A DNA stretch of 64,000 nt from Paucisalibacillus globulus. GTDB lineage: Bacteria > Bacillota > Bacilli > Bacillales > Amphibacillaceae. The stretch lies in the NCBI RefSeq assembly GCF_900184735.1, contig NZ_LT855384.1, positions 106,939 through 170,938 on the forward strand, in the 5' to 3' direction. Under the pieces are notes generated by a model. The model was not told the origin of the DNA and searched no databases. It saw only the letters and a list, made by a program, of their open reading frames with translations. Below, piece by piece: positions 17,334-24,529 of this stretch (position 1 is the first letter of the stretch; each line of letters begins with the position of its first letter). The position numbers and the translations under genes were made by a program.

Positions 17334-17627
17334 GTGACTGAGCAGGAGAGGTTGAAAGAGATTAAAGAGCTACTTGCAGAGCGTGATAAGTATGCGAATG
17401 TTGATGGTGAAACCGATTATTCGAATTACGACAAGTACATTACCATCTTGAATGATGATGGTCATATTGATTGGATGGTTGAACGATTAGAACATTGGAA
17501 GTCAGCATTTGAGAGCGAAAATAAAATTGCTGGTAAGTTACAAAGTAAATTAGAAAAGATGGAGAAAGAATTACTCTTCACTCAGGAAAGCTTGCATCAA
17601 ACCTTAGCAGGTGATTCCAATGCCTAG
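17334..17627 (+). CDS. Hypothetical coiled-coil phage protein
   Basis: A 97-residue protein. The first part is helical and charged, and residues 55-88 form a likely coiled coil (FESENKIAGKLQSKLEKMEKEL). The GTG start has GGAGGGG upstream. Confidence 0.6.
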   Translation: MTEQERLKEIKELLAERDKYANVDGETDYSNYDKYITILNDDGHIDWMVERLEHWKSAFESENKIAGKLQSKLEKMEKELLFTQESLHQTLAGDSNA

Positions 17628-17754
17628 AATCTTCTTCAAGGGCGAGAAATACCGTCCAGTGGTCACGATTAAGAAGCTTAAAGGCAAGACTCCTACAGTT
17701 CTTGAAGTTAGTGGAAGAAGGTATGTACTAGAACCTGAAGGAAAGCGCAGGTGA
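17620..17754 (+). CDS. Small basic phage protein (44 residues)
   Basis: Overlaps the previous gene. It is strongly basic, with many Lys and Arg over its whole length, and could bind nucleic acid. Its start context, GGTGATTCCAATG, is repeated exactly at the start of the next gene. Confidence 0.5.
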   Translation: MPRIFFKGEKYRPVVTIKKLKGKTPTVLEVSGRRYVLEPEGKRR

Positions 17755-17759
17755 TTCCA

Positions 17760-17969
17760 ATGGCGCTCGAATGGAAGAAGAAAGAGTGGGGCGTTTACAA
17801 AGGTGATGAGTTTCTATTTATTGGATCTACGAAAGAATGCGCTAATAGGTTAGGGGTTTCAGAGAATACGATTTATTTTTACACCACAAACGCATATAAA
17901 AGGCGCATTGAAAAACGAAATGCTAAGAATCCTATCATTTTGGTGGATTTGGGGATTGAGGGTGATTGA
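17760..17969 (+). CDS. Hypothetical phage protein with an HTH-like segment
   Basis: A 69-residue protein. Residues 22-44 (STKECANRLGVSENTIYFYTT) look like a helix-turn-helix of the kind found in small HNH-associated or NUMOD1-type domains. The ATG at 17760 has AGGTGATT upstream. A GTG at 17751 would lie inside that ribosome site. Confidence 0.6.
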   Translation: MALEWKKKEWGVYKGDEFLFIGSTKECANRLGVSENTIYFYTTNAYKRRIEKRNAKNPIILVDLGIEGD

Positions 17970-18323
17970 ATGAATCGTGATCAAATGAAAGAAGTAATGC
18001 TAAGCACGTTTTATGAATCATCGTATCGGCACTACATTGATAAAGGTTGGTTGATACCTGATGACTTCGAATCATTCCAAAACGCTGTCTACCGTATGCA
18101 CAAAAATTCAGCTAGATCATTCAGGTATAACGGAAAACTGATTTCAGTAGACTTCGCAGCTGGTAGTGGTTGTGCAGTAGGCTGCCCAACTGATGAAAGG
18201 CGTATAACTGTCTATCTTGAAAGTGACGGAAAGTATGTGTTTGAGAAGTTTACTTTTACAGATTTTATTAAATCAATGTGGGAACGATTGAAAAATCAGG
18301 TTAAACAGTTAAGTCTCTTTTGA
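17970..18323 (+). CDS. Unknown phage protein ending in a clamp-binding motif
   Basis: A 117-residue protein with a mixed helical and beta body and no recognised domain. Its last five residues are QLSLF, which is the consensus bacterial sliding-clamp-binding pentapeptide (QL[S/D]LF). The position at the extreme C terminus, after a Lys-rich helix, is where such motifs usually stand. It should bind host DnaN or the phage clamp-like protein encoded at 14472. It begins directly after the preceding gene. Confidence 0.7.
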   Translation: MNRDQMKEVMLSTFYESSYRHYIDKGWLIPDDFESFQNAVYRMHKNSARSFRYNGKLISVDFAAGSGCAVGCPTDERRITVYLESDGKYVFEKFTFTDFIKSMWERLKNQVKQLSLF

Positions 18324-18361
18324 GACAAAATATGCGGTAAAAATTTGAGAGGAGAATGAAA

Positions 18362-18850
18362 ATGCCAAATTGGGCAGAGGGAGTACTAAAAGTTAGAGGT
18401 ACTAGGCAGGACATTAGAAAGTTTTTAGTTGAGGGGTTGGAACCATTAAATCCAAGAGCAGGAATATCAATGCTTAGGGGTGGGGAAATCGAACAACTTA
18501 AATCTGAAATCCAAGAAGATGACTGGGACTTAACAATGAAAGCTCCACATGGTTTCTATATTAAAGGCACCAGAAGAGCATTTATTGAAAGTGATATCTA
18601 TTGGGAATTTGACGATAAGCATACCGAGGTATTAACAATTGAAGACTTTAAGCAAGCATGGGCGGTAATTCCTGAAAACTTTGTGGAAATTTCTAAAAAG
18701 TTCAACTTGGATATAAAGATATATACCTTCGAAAAGGGTATGGAGTTCAACCAAGACGTTGAGATTCATAAGGGTGAAATTGTTAAAAATAACGAAATAA
18801 CATTTGATGATTATGAATGGGAATGTTTAATGCCACACTTAGGTGGTTAA
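18362..18850 (+). CDS. YubB-like ferredoxin-fold protein
   Basis: A 162-residue protein that starts MPNWAEGVLKVRG, as proteins of the YubB/DUF1281 ferredoxin-like family do (typically MPNWC...N.L.V.G). A second repeat-like part follows after residue 90. These proteins are common on phages and plasmids and their function is unknown. The second of two nearby ATGs is chosen because GAGGAG lies 6-7 nt upstream of it. Confidence 0.7.
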   Translation: MPNWAEGVLKVRGTRQDIRKFLVEGLEPLNPRAGISMLRGGEIEQLKSEIQEDDWDLTMKAPHGFYIKGTRRAFIESDIYWEFDDKHTEVLTIEDFKQAWAVIPENFVEISKKFNLDIKIYTFEKGMEFNQDVEIHKGEIVKNNEITFDDYEWECLMPHLGG

Positions 18851-18909
18851 CTGTACAGTTCGGATAAAAAACGCTGAGTCAAAATGCGAAGCAGAGGAGG
18901 AAAATAATT

Positions 18910-19251
18910 ATGTTTAGTGATACGGTTGAATGTCCTTATTGTGAACATGAAAATGATATGTCAGAGGGAACAGTTGACTTACCAAGTGATAATAAATTTG
19001 ATCACGAATGCGAGAATTGCGAAAGAGAATTTGAGGTATTTGTTGAGTTCTATCCTTCTTACAGTAGTGGGGAAATAGAGTATGTTAATTGTGAGAAGTG
19101 CGGTAAAGAAACAAGAGATCCTGCTAAGAGAGGAAAGATATTCCCATTCCCCGAATCTCTTGATGGAAATGTATATTGTAAGTCTTGTTTTTTCAAAGGA
19201 CACCATCTTGATGATGTTAGAAAGTTCGGCGAGGGTGGAATAAATGTTTAA
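18910..19251 (+). CDS. Zinc-ribbon phage protein
   Basis: A 113-residue protein with four Cys pairs: CPYC, CENC, CEKC and CKSC. They could bind two zinc ions. The family is not recognised. AGGAGG precedes the ATG. Its end overlaps the next gene by 8 nt. Confidence 0.65.
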   Translation: MFSDTVECPYCEHENDMSEGTVDLPSDNKFDHECENCEREFEVFVEFYPSYSSGEIEYVNCEKCGKETRDPAKRGKIFPFPESLDGNVYCKSCFFKGHHLDDVRKFGEGGINV

Positions 19252-19441
19252 AAAAGATTGGTTAGTAATTGCAGTATACAGAAAACAAGGCAAATTAAAA
19301 GCCTATGAAACAATAGTAAAAAATTCAACTAAAAAACAAGCAATCAACTCTGTTTATGACTATCTTTGTTGGAACAAATCGGGGTTGAAAACAGGCTTTA
19401 GAGATGTTGAAAAAGTGTTTGCAAGAAAACATACAGCTTAA
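19244..19441 (+). CDS. Hypothetical small basic phage protein
   Basis: A 65-residue basic protein overlapping the zinc-ribbon gene. No motif is recognised. Confidence 0.55.
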   Translation: MFKKDWLVIAVYRKQGKLKAYETIVKNSTKKQAINSVYDYLCWNKSGLKTGFRDVEKVFARKHTA

Positions 19442-19477
19442 CGCACAGATCGGAGAAAAAGCGAGGGAGGGAAAAAC

Positions 19478-19600
19478 TTGAAAACTAGTAAAGAAATCTT
19501 AATCGAAATTGGTTACAAACCAGAAGAAGTAAAAAACTGGACAGAAGAGGAATGTGAATCGGAATTGAGTTATGCAAGTGAAGGACAAGATAGCATATAG
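19478..19600 (+). CDS. Small acidic phage protein (40 residues)
   Basis: TTG start after GAGGGAGGG. The last 20 residues are strongly acidic (EEVKNWTEEECESELSYASEG). The family is unknown. A small acidic protein could be a DNA mimic or inhibitor, but nothing beyond composition supports that. Confidence 0.5.
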   Translation: MKTSKEILIEIGYKPEEVKNWTEEECESELSYASEGQDSI

Positions 19601-19611
19601 GAGGTAAATCT

Positions 19612-19917
19612 ATGAATCTAATTGATTTAACTGAACACATTGAGCAATGGGCTATAGACAGAAAGTTAAACAATGCAGATCCACACAAGCAAGTATTGAA
19701 GCTAGGTGAAGAGTTTGGGGAGCTCTGCCAAGGTATAGTAAAGAACAACCCTATACAAGTATCTGACTCTATTGGTGACATGTATGTGGTATTAGTAATT
19801 TTATCAATGCAACTCGGGTTGAACATGGAAGATTGTGTAGAGCAAGCTTACGAAGAAATCAAAGACCGCAAAGGGAAAATGGTAAATGGCATCTATGTAA
19901 AAGAATCAGACCTATGA
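19612..19917 (+). CDS. MazG-like nucleotide pyrophosphohydrolase
   Basis: A 101-residue all-helical protein with the metal-binding pattern of the MazG superfamily: EEFGEL near residue 33 and DSIGDMYVVL near residue 57. Phage MazG-like enzymes hydrolyse (d)NTPs or alarmones and are thought to keep the infected cell metabolically active. AGGAGGT precedes the ATG. Confidence 0.85.
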   Translation: MNLIDLTEHIEQWAIDRKLNNADPHKQVLKLGEEFGELCQGIVKNNPIQVSDSIGDMYVVLVILSMQLGLNMEDCVEQAYEEIKDRKGKMVNGIYVKESDL

Positions 19918-20069
19918 TTAGGACATTGTACAAAACTCAAGAAGGGCAACTGTTGATTGCTACTGGCCATTTCACCAAAGAAGAAATTAAATCACTCATG
20001 AGAGCCGGTTATCGTTTTAGGGAACCAAATGTAAATAAACACGGAATAAGAGTGGAGGTGGCAAGGTGA
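19914..20069 (+). CDS. Hypothetical small phage protein (51 residues)
   Basis: Overlaps the MazG-like gene by ATGA. It reads as a short beta-helix-beta protein. The family is unknown. Confidence 0.55.
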   Translation: MIRTLYKTQEGQLLIATGHFTKEEIKSLMRAGYRFREPNVNKHGIRVEVAR

Positions 20070-20317
20070 GTTTAGAAGCATTAGACGAGCAATTGAAGCA
20101 AACAGAGATTACTGCTAGAAAAAATTACTTGATTCGTCAACTTAGAATTTTAGGGCTTGAACTAGCACCAGACGGTAGAATGCTAGAAGATTTGTCTCTG
20201 TACACTTTGGAATGGATGCATGTGGAGGAAAAGAATAAGGCTGCTAAGGCTTACGGAGAGACAGAACAGTTATTAAGAAGTAAATACATAGGGGGGATAG
20301 ATGATGAAACCTTGTAA
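20066..20317 (+). CDS. Hypothetical phage protein
   Basis: An 83-residue helical protein starting at GTG with GGAGGTG just upstream, overlapping the previous gene by 4 nt and the next by 17 nt. The family is unknown. Confidence 0.6.
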   Translation: MSLEALDEQLKQTEITARKNYLIRQLRILGLELAPDGRMLEDLSLYTLEWMHVEEKNKAAKAYGETEQLLRSKYIGGIDDETL

Positions 20318-20396
20318 AGTTTGTCAGAAAAATCCGCAAAACCAAAGAAGCTGCTTATGTGATTCTTGTTTAAAACAAGCGATTAAAGAAGATTAA
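20301..20396 (+). CDS. Mini zinc-finger protein (31 residues)
   Basis: A very short protein with two Cys pairs (CKVC and CDSC) plus one more Cys between them, enough for one zinc site. GGGGGG lies upstream of the ATG. It may bind nucleic acid or protein. No family is recognised. Confidence 0.5.
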   Translation: MMKPCKVCQKNPQNQRSCLCDSCLKQAIKED

Positions 20397-20413
20397 CAAC
20401 AGGGGGTCTTGAA

Positions 20414-20575
20414 TTGAACAATAAGGCAGAAGTCAATCTAGAAGAAGAAGCTCTTTACCGGGTGAAAAATGGCAAACTAGAAAAACTAGATAAGCCAATA
20501 ACAGGATTTGGGGAAGTAATTCAGAAGTGGCAGGATGGAAAGCTTGGAAGGTATGAGGTGAAGTATACAAAATGA
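20414..20575 (+). CDS. Hypothetical small phage protein (53 residues)
   Basis: TTG start with AGGGGG upstream. It contains the phrase VKNGKLEKLDKPITGFGEVIQKWQDGK, which reads as beta strands in a small fold. It overlaps the next gene by ATGA. Confidence 0.55.
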   Translation: MNNKAEVNLEEEALYRVKNGKLEKLDKPITGFGEVIQKWQDGKLGRYEVKYTK

Positions 20576-20727
20576 AATATAAAGAATTACAGATAGTAAA
20601 ACATTCATTGCAGCATTACATCACCCGACAAGGTGCTACACCAAAAGATGTTGAGCAAGAAAAACGTTTATTAGCAAAAGTCACTAATGAAGTTGATGAA
20701 ATGAAAAATAAATACAATATAAAATAA
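20572..20727 (+). CDS. Hypothetical small helical phage protein (51 residues)
   Basis: Helical and charged, coupled to the previous gene. It is the last early gene before a terminator-like hairpin. The family is unknown. Confidence 0.55.
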   Translation: MKYKELQIVKHSLQHYITRQGATPKDVEQEKRLLAKVTNEVDEMKNKYNIK

Positions 20728-20744
20728 GGCTACTGGAACAACCA

Positions 20745-20791
20745 GGGCACTGATGAAGACTAATACTGGTCTTTGTTGGTGTCTTTTTTTT
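20745..20791 (+). terminator. Terminator at the end of the early region
   Basis: AAGAC pairs with GTCTT and an outer GGCAC pairs with GTGTC, followed by eight T. It lies between the early genes and ArpU, where a control point for late transcription is expected. Confidence 0.65.
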
Positions 20792-20818
20792 AATATACCA
20801 AAAGGGGTGTCGGAAGTT

Positions 20819-21271
20819 ATGCAGATGTCATTTAGATTACCAACTATTGATAAGGATGCAACAAGAGATGCAGTAGATAGAGAACTAGGAAAATATAGAA
20901 TGTACTTGTTAATGGATCCAGAGGAGAATGAGCCAAAAATCACGTCACAATTTAAATTGGTAGCATCTGCACCAAGTAATGCATTTCATTCCACCACAGA
21001 AGACACAGCAATAAGAAGAATAGACCAGGAAAGAAAGCGACAGGAGTTCATTAGTAAGATACAAAGGGCAGTTAATCGATTATCGTACCAGGAAAGAGAA
21101 ATAATGATTAAACGGTACCTTACTGAAGATGAAGTATATGATTATGAAGTATATAACGACATTGGAATTAGTGAAAGAAAGTATTACCGTATCAAATCAA
21201 GAGCATTTTACAAGCTTGCTCTTATTCTAAAAATAGAGGTTTATCTTGAAGAAAGTGGTGAGGCGAGTTGA
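20819..21271 (+). CDS. ArpU-family late transcription regulator
   Basis: A 150-residue protein ending in a sigma-factor-like helix-turn-helix (LSYQEREIMIKRYL ... YNDIGISERKYYRIKSRAFYKLA). This is typical of ArpU/RinA-type activators that switch on late structural genes in phages of Gram-positive bacteria. The ATG at 20819 follows AAAGGGG. An upstream ATG at 20753 lies inside the terminator and is unlikely. Late genes begin downstream. Confidence 0.88.
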   Translation: MQMSFRLPTIDKDATRDAVDRELGKYRMYLLMDPEENEPKITSQFKLVASAPSNAFHSTTEDTAIRRIDQERKRQEFISKIQRAVNRLSYQEREIMIKRYLTEDEVYDYEVYNDIGISERKYYRIKSRAFYKLALILKIEVYLEESGEAS

Positions 21272-21810
21272 ATTTCGTACAGCCAATTAGAGACCCAGAA
21301 GTCATAAGAGAAGTTAAGAAATATCTAAAAGAACAGAATGAACGGAATTACATGTTATTTGTTACTGGTATCAATTCAGGACTACGTATATCTGATATCC
21401 TTCCTTTACGTGTATCAGATGCTAAAAAATCTTACTTCAAGATTACTGAGATTAAAACTGGAAAAGACAAATATCTAGATATGACTCCTCAGTTGCAGAG
21501 AGAATTTAAGAAGTATATTGAAGGTAAAGAGGACCATGAATTTCTTTTTAAGAGCCGAGAAGGTATTAATAAACCAATCGGTAGGAGTATGGCCTACAAG
21601 ATACTTCGAAAGGCTGCAAACCATGTTGATTTGATTGATATAGGCACTCACACATTACGAAAGACATTCGGTTATCACTTATATAAACAAACAGGAGACG
21701 TCGCATTACTCCAAAAGATATTAAATCACTCTGATCCAGCATTCACATTAAGGTATATCGGAATTGACCAGGACGAACAAAATAAAGCAATAAGAAACTT
21801 TAAAATATAA
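21268..21810 (+). CDS. Second tyrosine recombinase (short, XerD-like)
   Basis: A 180-residue catalytic domain with the active-site set: Arg in SGLRISD, Lys in a KTGK turn, HTLRKT, NHSD in place of the usual LGH, and Tyr in TLRYIG. It has no arm-binding domain. Such compact recombinases often follow ArpU in Firmicute phages. They may resolve dimers or act in late gene control rather than integrate. The TTG start overlaps the arpU stop. Confidence 0.9.
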   Translation: MNFVQPIRDPEVIREVKKYLKEQNERNYMLFVTGINSGLRISDILPLRVSDAKKSYFKITEIKTGKDKYLDMTPQLQREFKKYIEGKEDHEFLFKSREGINKPIGRSMAYKILRKAANHVDLIDIGTHTLRKTFGYHLYKQTGDVALLQKILNHSDPAFTLRYIGIDQDEQNKAIRNFKI

Positions 21811-21836
21811 GCCATCCATTCAATTGGAGGCTTTTT
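21810..21836 (+). terminator. Terminator after the short recombinase
   Basis: AGCC/GGCT and TCCA/TGGA pair around a short loop and are followed by five T. It marks the left edge of the first accessory cassette. Confidence 0.7.
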
Positions 21837-21852
21837 ACTTTGTCTCTTAACC

Positions 21853-21974
21853 TATCAGTTATCCATATTTTATTAACGTGTAACTCATTTTAGTAGATTG
21901 TGATAGAATTATGATTATCAAGGGGTCTAGCCTTTCGGCTAGTTCAACACAATATAAGATATGGGTAACTGATA
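21853..21974 (+). promoter_or_regulatory. Structured leader of the SieB-like gene
   Basis: The ends pair over 16 nt with one mismatch: TATCAGTTATCCATAT at 21853-21868 against ATATGGGTAACTGATA at 21959-21974. Inside is a perfect tetraloop-like hairpin, CTAGCC-TTTC-GGCTAG (21927-21942). The outer right arm ends at the ribosome site (AAGGGGAG) of the next gene. If transcribed, this could fold into a closed domain controlling that gene, or be a small RNA. Confidence 0.5.
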
Positions 21975-21987
21975 AGGGGAGATAGAT

Positions 21988-22545
21988 ATGGGTTCAGGAG
22001 TGAAGTTTGACGTAATTGAATTTTTAAAGTTAGCACCTAAATACTTTTTACCATTACTGTTATTTTCGGCAATGATAATATTTATACCTGGTAACTGGTT
22101 AGAGTATCTTCATCTTGATTCAATTGTTGCAGAATATAGATGGATACCTTCGATATTATTTATATTCTCACTATCAATGTTTATTGGCGGTATATTACTA
22201 AAAGTTTATGACGAAATGAATAAAAAAATTAGAAACAAAAGATTAAATAAAAACATAAAGAATAAATTAAAAAATCTATCGAATACTCAAAGAAATATTT
22301 TATTAAGATTTGTGGAAGAAGACGTGAATAGCGTGCCCTTACCGGTGTCTAACGGGGAAGTTGCTGATTTAGAAAATAATTTAATAGTATATAGAGCTAC
22401 ACGCATTTCTAATGATATAGGTGAAGATGGGTATTATTTTGATTACTGTTTGCAGCCGTTAGCTGAGAAAATAATCAAAAATAATATAAGATTAATTAAA
22501 AGTGGCAGACAAATGGCAGAAAAAAAGCAGAGCATTTACAAATAA
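21988..22545 (+). CDS. SieB-like membrane protein (superinfection exclusion candidate)
   Basis: A 185-residue protein with two membrane segments (about residues 17-35, YFLPLLLFSAMIIFIPG, and 52-72, IPSILFIFSLSMFIGGILL). A basic stretch follows and then a cytoplasmic helical domain (LSNTQRNILLRFVEED). This layout is that of the super-infection exclusion protein B family, which blocks development of related phages. The gene has its own leader and terminators on both sides, the mark of a moron expressed from the lysogen. The family assignment is by architecture, not by search. Confidence 0.6.
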   Translation: MGSGVKFDVIEFLKLAPKYFLPLLLFSAMIIFIPGNWLEYLHLDSIVAEYRWIPSILFIFSLSMFIGGILLKVYDEMNKKIRNKRLNKNIKNKLKNLSNTQRNILLRFVEEDVNSVPLPVSNGEVADLENNLIVYRATRISNDIGEDGYYFDYCLQPLAEKIIKNNIRLIKSGRQMAEKKQSIYK

Positions 22546-22582
22546 ATAAGATATGATTGTATTGTAGGAAAGTTTATATGAA

Positions 22583-22617
22583 GGCATCTCACTATTATAG
22601 CGGTGAGGTGCCTTTTT
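22583..22617 (+). terminator. Terminator of the SieB-like cassette
   Basis: A perfect 10-bp stem (GGCATCTCAC / GTGAGGTGCC) with five T. Its stem sequence recurs in the terminators at 23263 and 24178. Confidence 0.9.
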
Positions 22618-22684
22618 CTATGGGTAGCGTTTGAGGGATATTGGAGCGTTGGTGGGGACGCTTGATTATATGAGGTGATGATAT

Positions 22685-22849
22685 ATGAAACTAGCAGATC
22701 ATCTTAGCAAAGAACAACGCAAGAAGCTAAATAAACATAGACATAAAAAGCAACAAAAAGAAAAAGTTAACTGGCACGACATTATGGGTGTGAATAGAGA
22801 TACCTATAAGCGTGGTCGTGGTGGGGCATATCGTTCTAATAAAAAATAA
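22685..22849 (+). CDS. Small basic phage protein (54 residues)
   Basis: Very basic: the first half is Lys/Arg/His-rich helix (LSKEQRKKLNKHRHKKQQKEK) and the second half carries a GRGGAYR-type tail. AGGTGATG precedes the ATG. Similar small basic proteins with a VNWHDIMGV core are common in Bacillus phages as far as I recall. The function is unknown. Confidence 0.65.
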   Translation: MKLADHLSKEQRKKLNKHRHKKQQKEKVNWHDIMGVNRDTYKRGRGGAYRSNKK

Positions 22850-22900
22850 AGGAATATCCTTCTTTTTGTCGAACTAAGTAGATGGAAAGGAGGTCTAATA

Positions 22901-23263
22901 ATGAGAAGAGATATGGAATTGGTTAGAAAAATCTTGATTGAAATATCCGAGGGTAAATATAAAATGGATATTAAGTTGAACTCCGATGAAAACAGACTAT
23001 ATTATTATCACTTGGAAATTATGAGAGATGCAGGGTTAATCTCCTTTAGAGACAGTGGTTATAAAGGAGGAGTGTTAATATCCAATGATCCTAAACTTAC
23101 CTGGTTAGGTAATGATTATCTAGATTCCATTTCAAACGAAGGTGTTTGGTCAAAAACTAAAAATGTAATAAAAGAAAGAGGAATGGAATTATCAAATGTT
23201 CCTTTTGAGATTGTATCAGAACTTGCGAAAATGCAACTAAAAAAGTGGATAGGAATGGAATAA
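22901..23263 (+). CDS. DUF2513-family protein
   Basis: A 120-residue protein opening MRRDMELVRKILIEI, the recognisable start of the DUF2513 family, which is widespread in prophages. The fold is probably a winged helix (YYYHLEIMRDAGLI ... LTWLGNDYLDSI). The role is unknown. It ends in a terminator that overlaps its stop codon. Confidence 0.8.
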   Translation: MRRDMELVRKILIEISEGKYKMDIKLNSDENRLYYYHLEIMRDAGLISFRDSGYKGGVLISNDPKLTWLGNDYLDSISNEGVWSKTKNVIKERGMELSNVPFEIVSELAKMQLKKWIGME

Positions 23264-23288
23264 GCATCTCATTATGAGGTGCTTTTTT
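23263..23288 (+). terminator. Terminator after the DUF2513 gene
   Basis: AGCATCTCAT pairs with ATGAGGTGCT around a single T and is followed by six T. It begins on the stop codon of the gene. Confidence 0.9.
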
Positions 23289-23318
23289 ATATTTAGAAAA
23301 TAAAAAGGAGTGTTGATC

Positions 23319-23897
23319 ATGGCTGACTATAAGTCGAGCGAAGGTAAAAGGATGAGCGTTATATATTACTGTATTGATTGCAATCACGAGTATCGAGAAA
23401 TTACATTCGATAAAAAGGAATATAAAGAAGTGTTGGTTTGTCCTAATTGCAAAGGTAAGGTAGTTGATAGGTGGAAAGTTTCTAAATACGCTGGTGGAGC
23501 TGATTTTGCACATAGTAAAGACTTTACTGTTGAAACACAATTAGACATTAACGGAACAATCAAAGGATTAAAAGCAATCCAACGAGAAGCTAAGAAAGCA
23601 ACTGCTTCATTGAAGGAACTGGAAGAACAAAAGAAAGAAAGTAATCGAGATGTGTTGATTAAAACACTTGCTGGATTACATGGTGTTCCAAAAGAGAAAT
23701 TGAATAACACTGAAATAAAATTTACACCTTTGTCAAAAGTTGAAGGATTTAAACCGAATGAAGTTGTCTTTGATGAAATGCATTCAACTTGCCCTAAATG
23801 TGGTAGTACTAATACTGAAATCATTGAAGTAAAGTCTGCACCAAAAGAACTTTATGCAAGAGAATCGAAGTGCTTAGATTGTGGGTATTCAATATGA
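23319..23897 (+). CDS. Zinc-ribbon protein of unknown function
   Basis: A 192-residue protein with a zinc ribbon at each end (YYCIDC ... CPNC near residues 15-45 and CPKC ... CLDC near 163-188) joined by a helical, charged middle part. AAGGAG precedes the ATG at 23319. It overlaps the next gene by ATGA. The family is not recognised. Confidence 0.65.
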   Translation: MADYKSSEGKRMSVIYYCIDCNHEYREITFDKKEYKEVLVCPNCKGKVVDRWKVSKYAGGADFAHSKDFTVETQLDINGTIKGLKAIQREAKKATASLKELEEQKKESNRDVLIKTLAGLHGVPKEKLNNTEIKFTPLSKVEGFKPNEVVFDEMHSTCPKCGSTNTEIIEVKSAPKELYARESKCLDCGYSI

Positions 23898-24187
23898 CTA
23901 AACCATTAACCGGACTATGTGATTTCTGTGGAAAAATAACAGATATCAAATTCAAAGTAGAAAAGTACCCGAACAAATTAGAAGAAACATACTTCGAATG
24001 TGAGTTTTGTCATTTTCATTTCACCTGTTTTGTAACTGATGCTTGGGTAAGGAAAAAGCAAAAGGAAATTAAAAATCTTAGAACATCATTAGGAATTACA
24101 ACTGAACAACTTGAAGAGAAGCAAGAGAAGATTAATAGTCGAATGAAACTATTGAAACAACAAATAGCAAAGAAAAAGAGCATCTAA
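23894..24187 (+). CDS. Zinc-binding phage protein with C-terminal coiled coil
   Basis: A 97-residue protein. CDFC and CEFC pairs (residues 9-45) can bind one zinc. The second half is a long charged helix (LGITTEQLEEKQEKINSRMK). I associate this arrangement with small proteins next to HNH and terminase genes in Bacillus phages. The ATG at 23894 is coupled to the previous stop. Confidence 0.65.
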   Translation: MTKPLTGLCDFCGKITDIKFKVEKYPNKLEETYFECEFCHFHFTCFVTDAWVRKKQKEIKNLRTSLGITTEQLEEKQEKINSRMKLLKQQIAKKKSI

Positions 24188-24206
24188 TTCTATTAGGTGT
24201 TTTTAT
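24178..24206 (+). terminator. Terminator before the HNH/terminase module
   Basis: CTAAT pairs with ATTAG, flanked by CAT/GTG, with five T. It overlaps the stop codon of the upstream gene and resembles the stems at 22583 and 23263. Confidence 0.7.
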
Positions 24207-24223
24207 TTTGGTGGTGAGATTGC

Positions 24224-24529
24224 ATGGTTGAATATAAAACTGCTAAACAAAAAAAGACCTTTTATAATTCAGGCTCTTGGAAATCGCTACGTAAACAGGC
24301 ATTGGAGAGGGACAACTATGAGTGCCAGGTGTGCAAGCGTGCAGGGAGTTATAACCATGGACAGAACGTCCATCACATTAAGGAGATAGAGTTCTTCCCA
24401 AAGCTTGCACTTGAACTAGATAACTTGGAGACACTTTGCATTAACTGTCATAACCAGGAACACGGTCGAACATTTGATAAGTTACGACAGAATCCGAACA
24501 AGAAGCAGTGGAATGACGAGAAATGGTAG
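24224..24529 (+). CDS. HNH endonuclease
   Basis: A 101-residue HNH nuclease with two CxxC zinc knuckles (CQVC and CINC), the catalytic VHHIKEI (about residues 46-52) and the closing HNQEH. In cos-type HK97-like phages an HNH protein encoded beside the terminases is needed for cos cleavage and packaging. It stands immediately before the putative cos region and the small terminase. Confidence 0.93.
   Translation: MVEYKTAKQKKTFYNSGSWKSLRKQALERDNYECQVCKRAGSYNHGQNVHHIKEIEFFPKLALELDNLETLCINCHNQEHGRTFDKLRQNPNKKQWNDEKW

Noticed and set aside
20753-20818. Longer ArpU protein starting at 20753
   Set aside because: The extension is Cys/Trp-rich, encoded by the terminator hairpin, and unlike the family; AAAGGGG supports the ATG at 20819.
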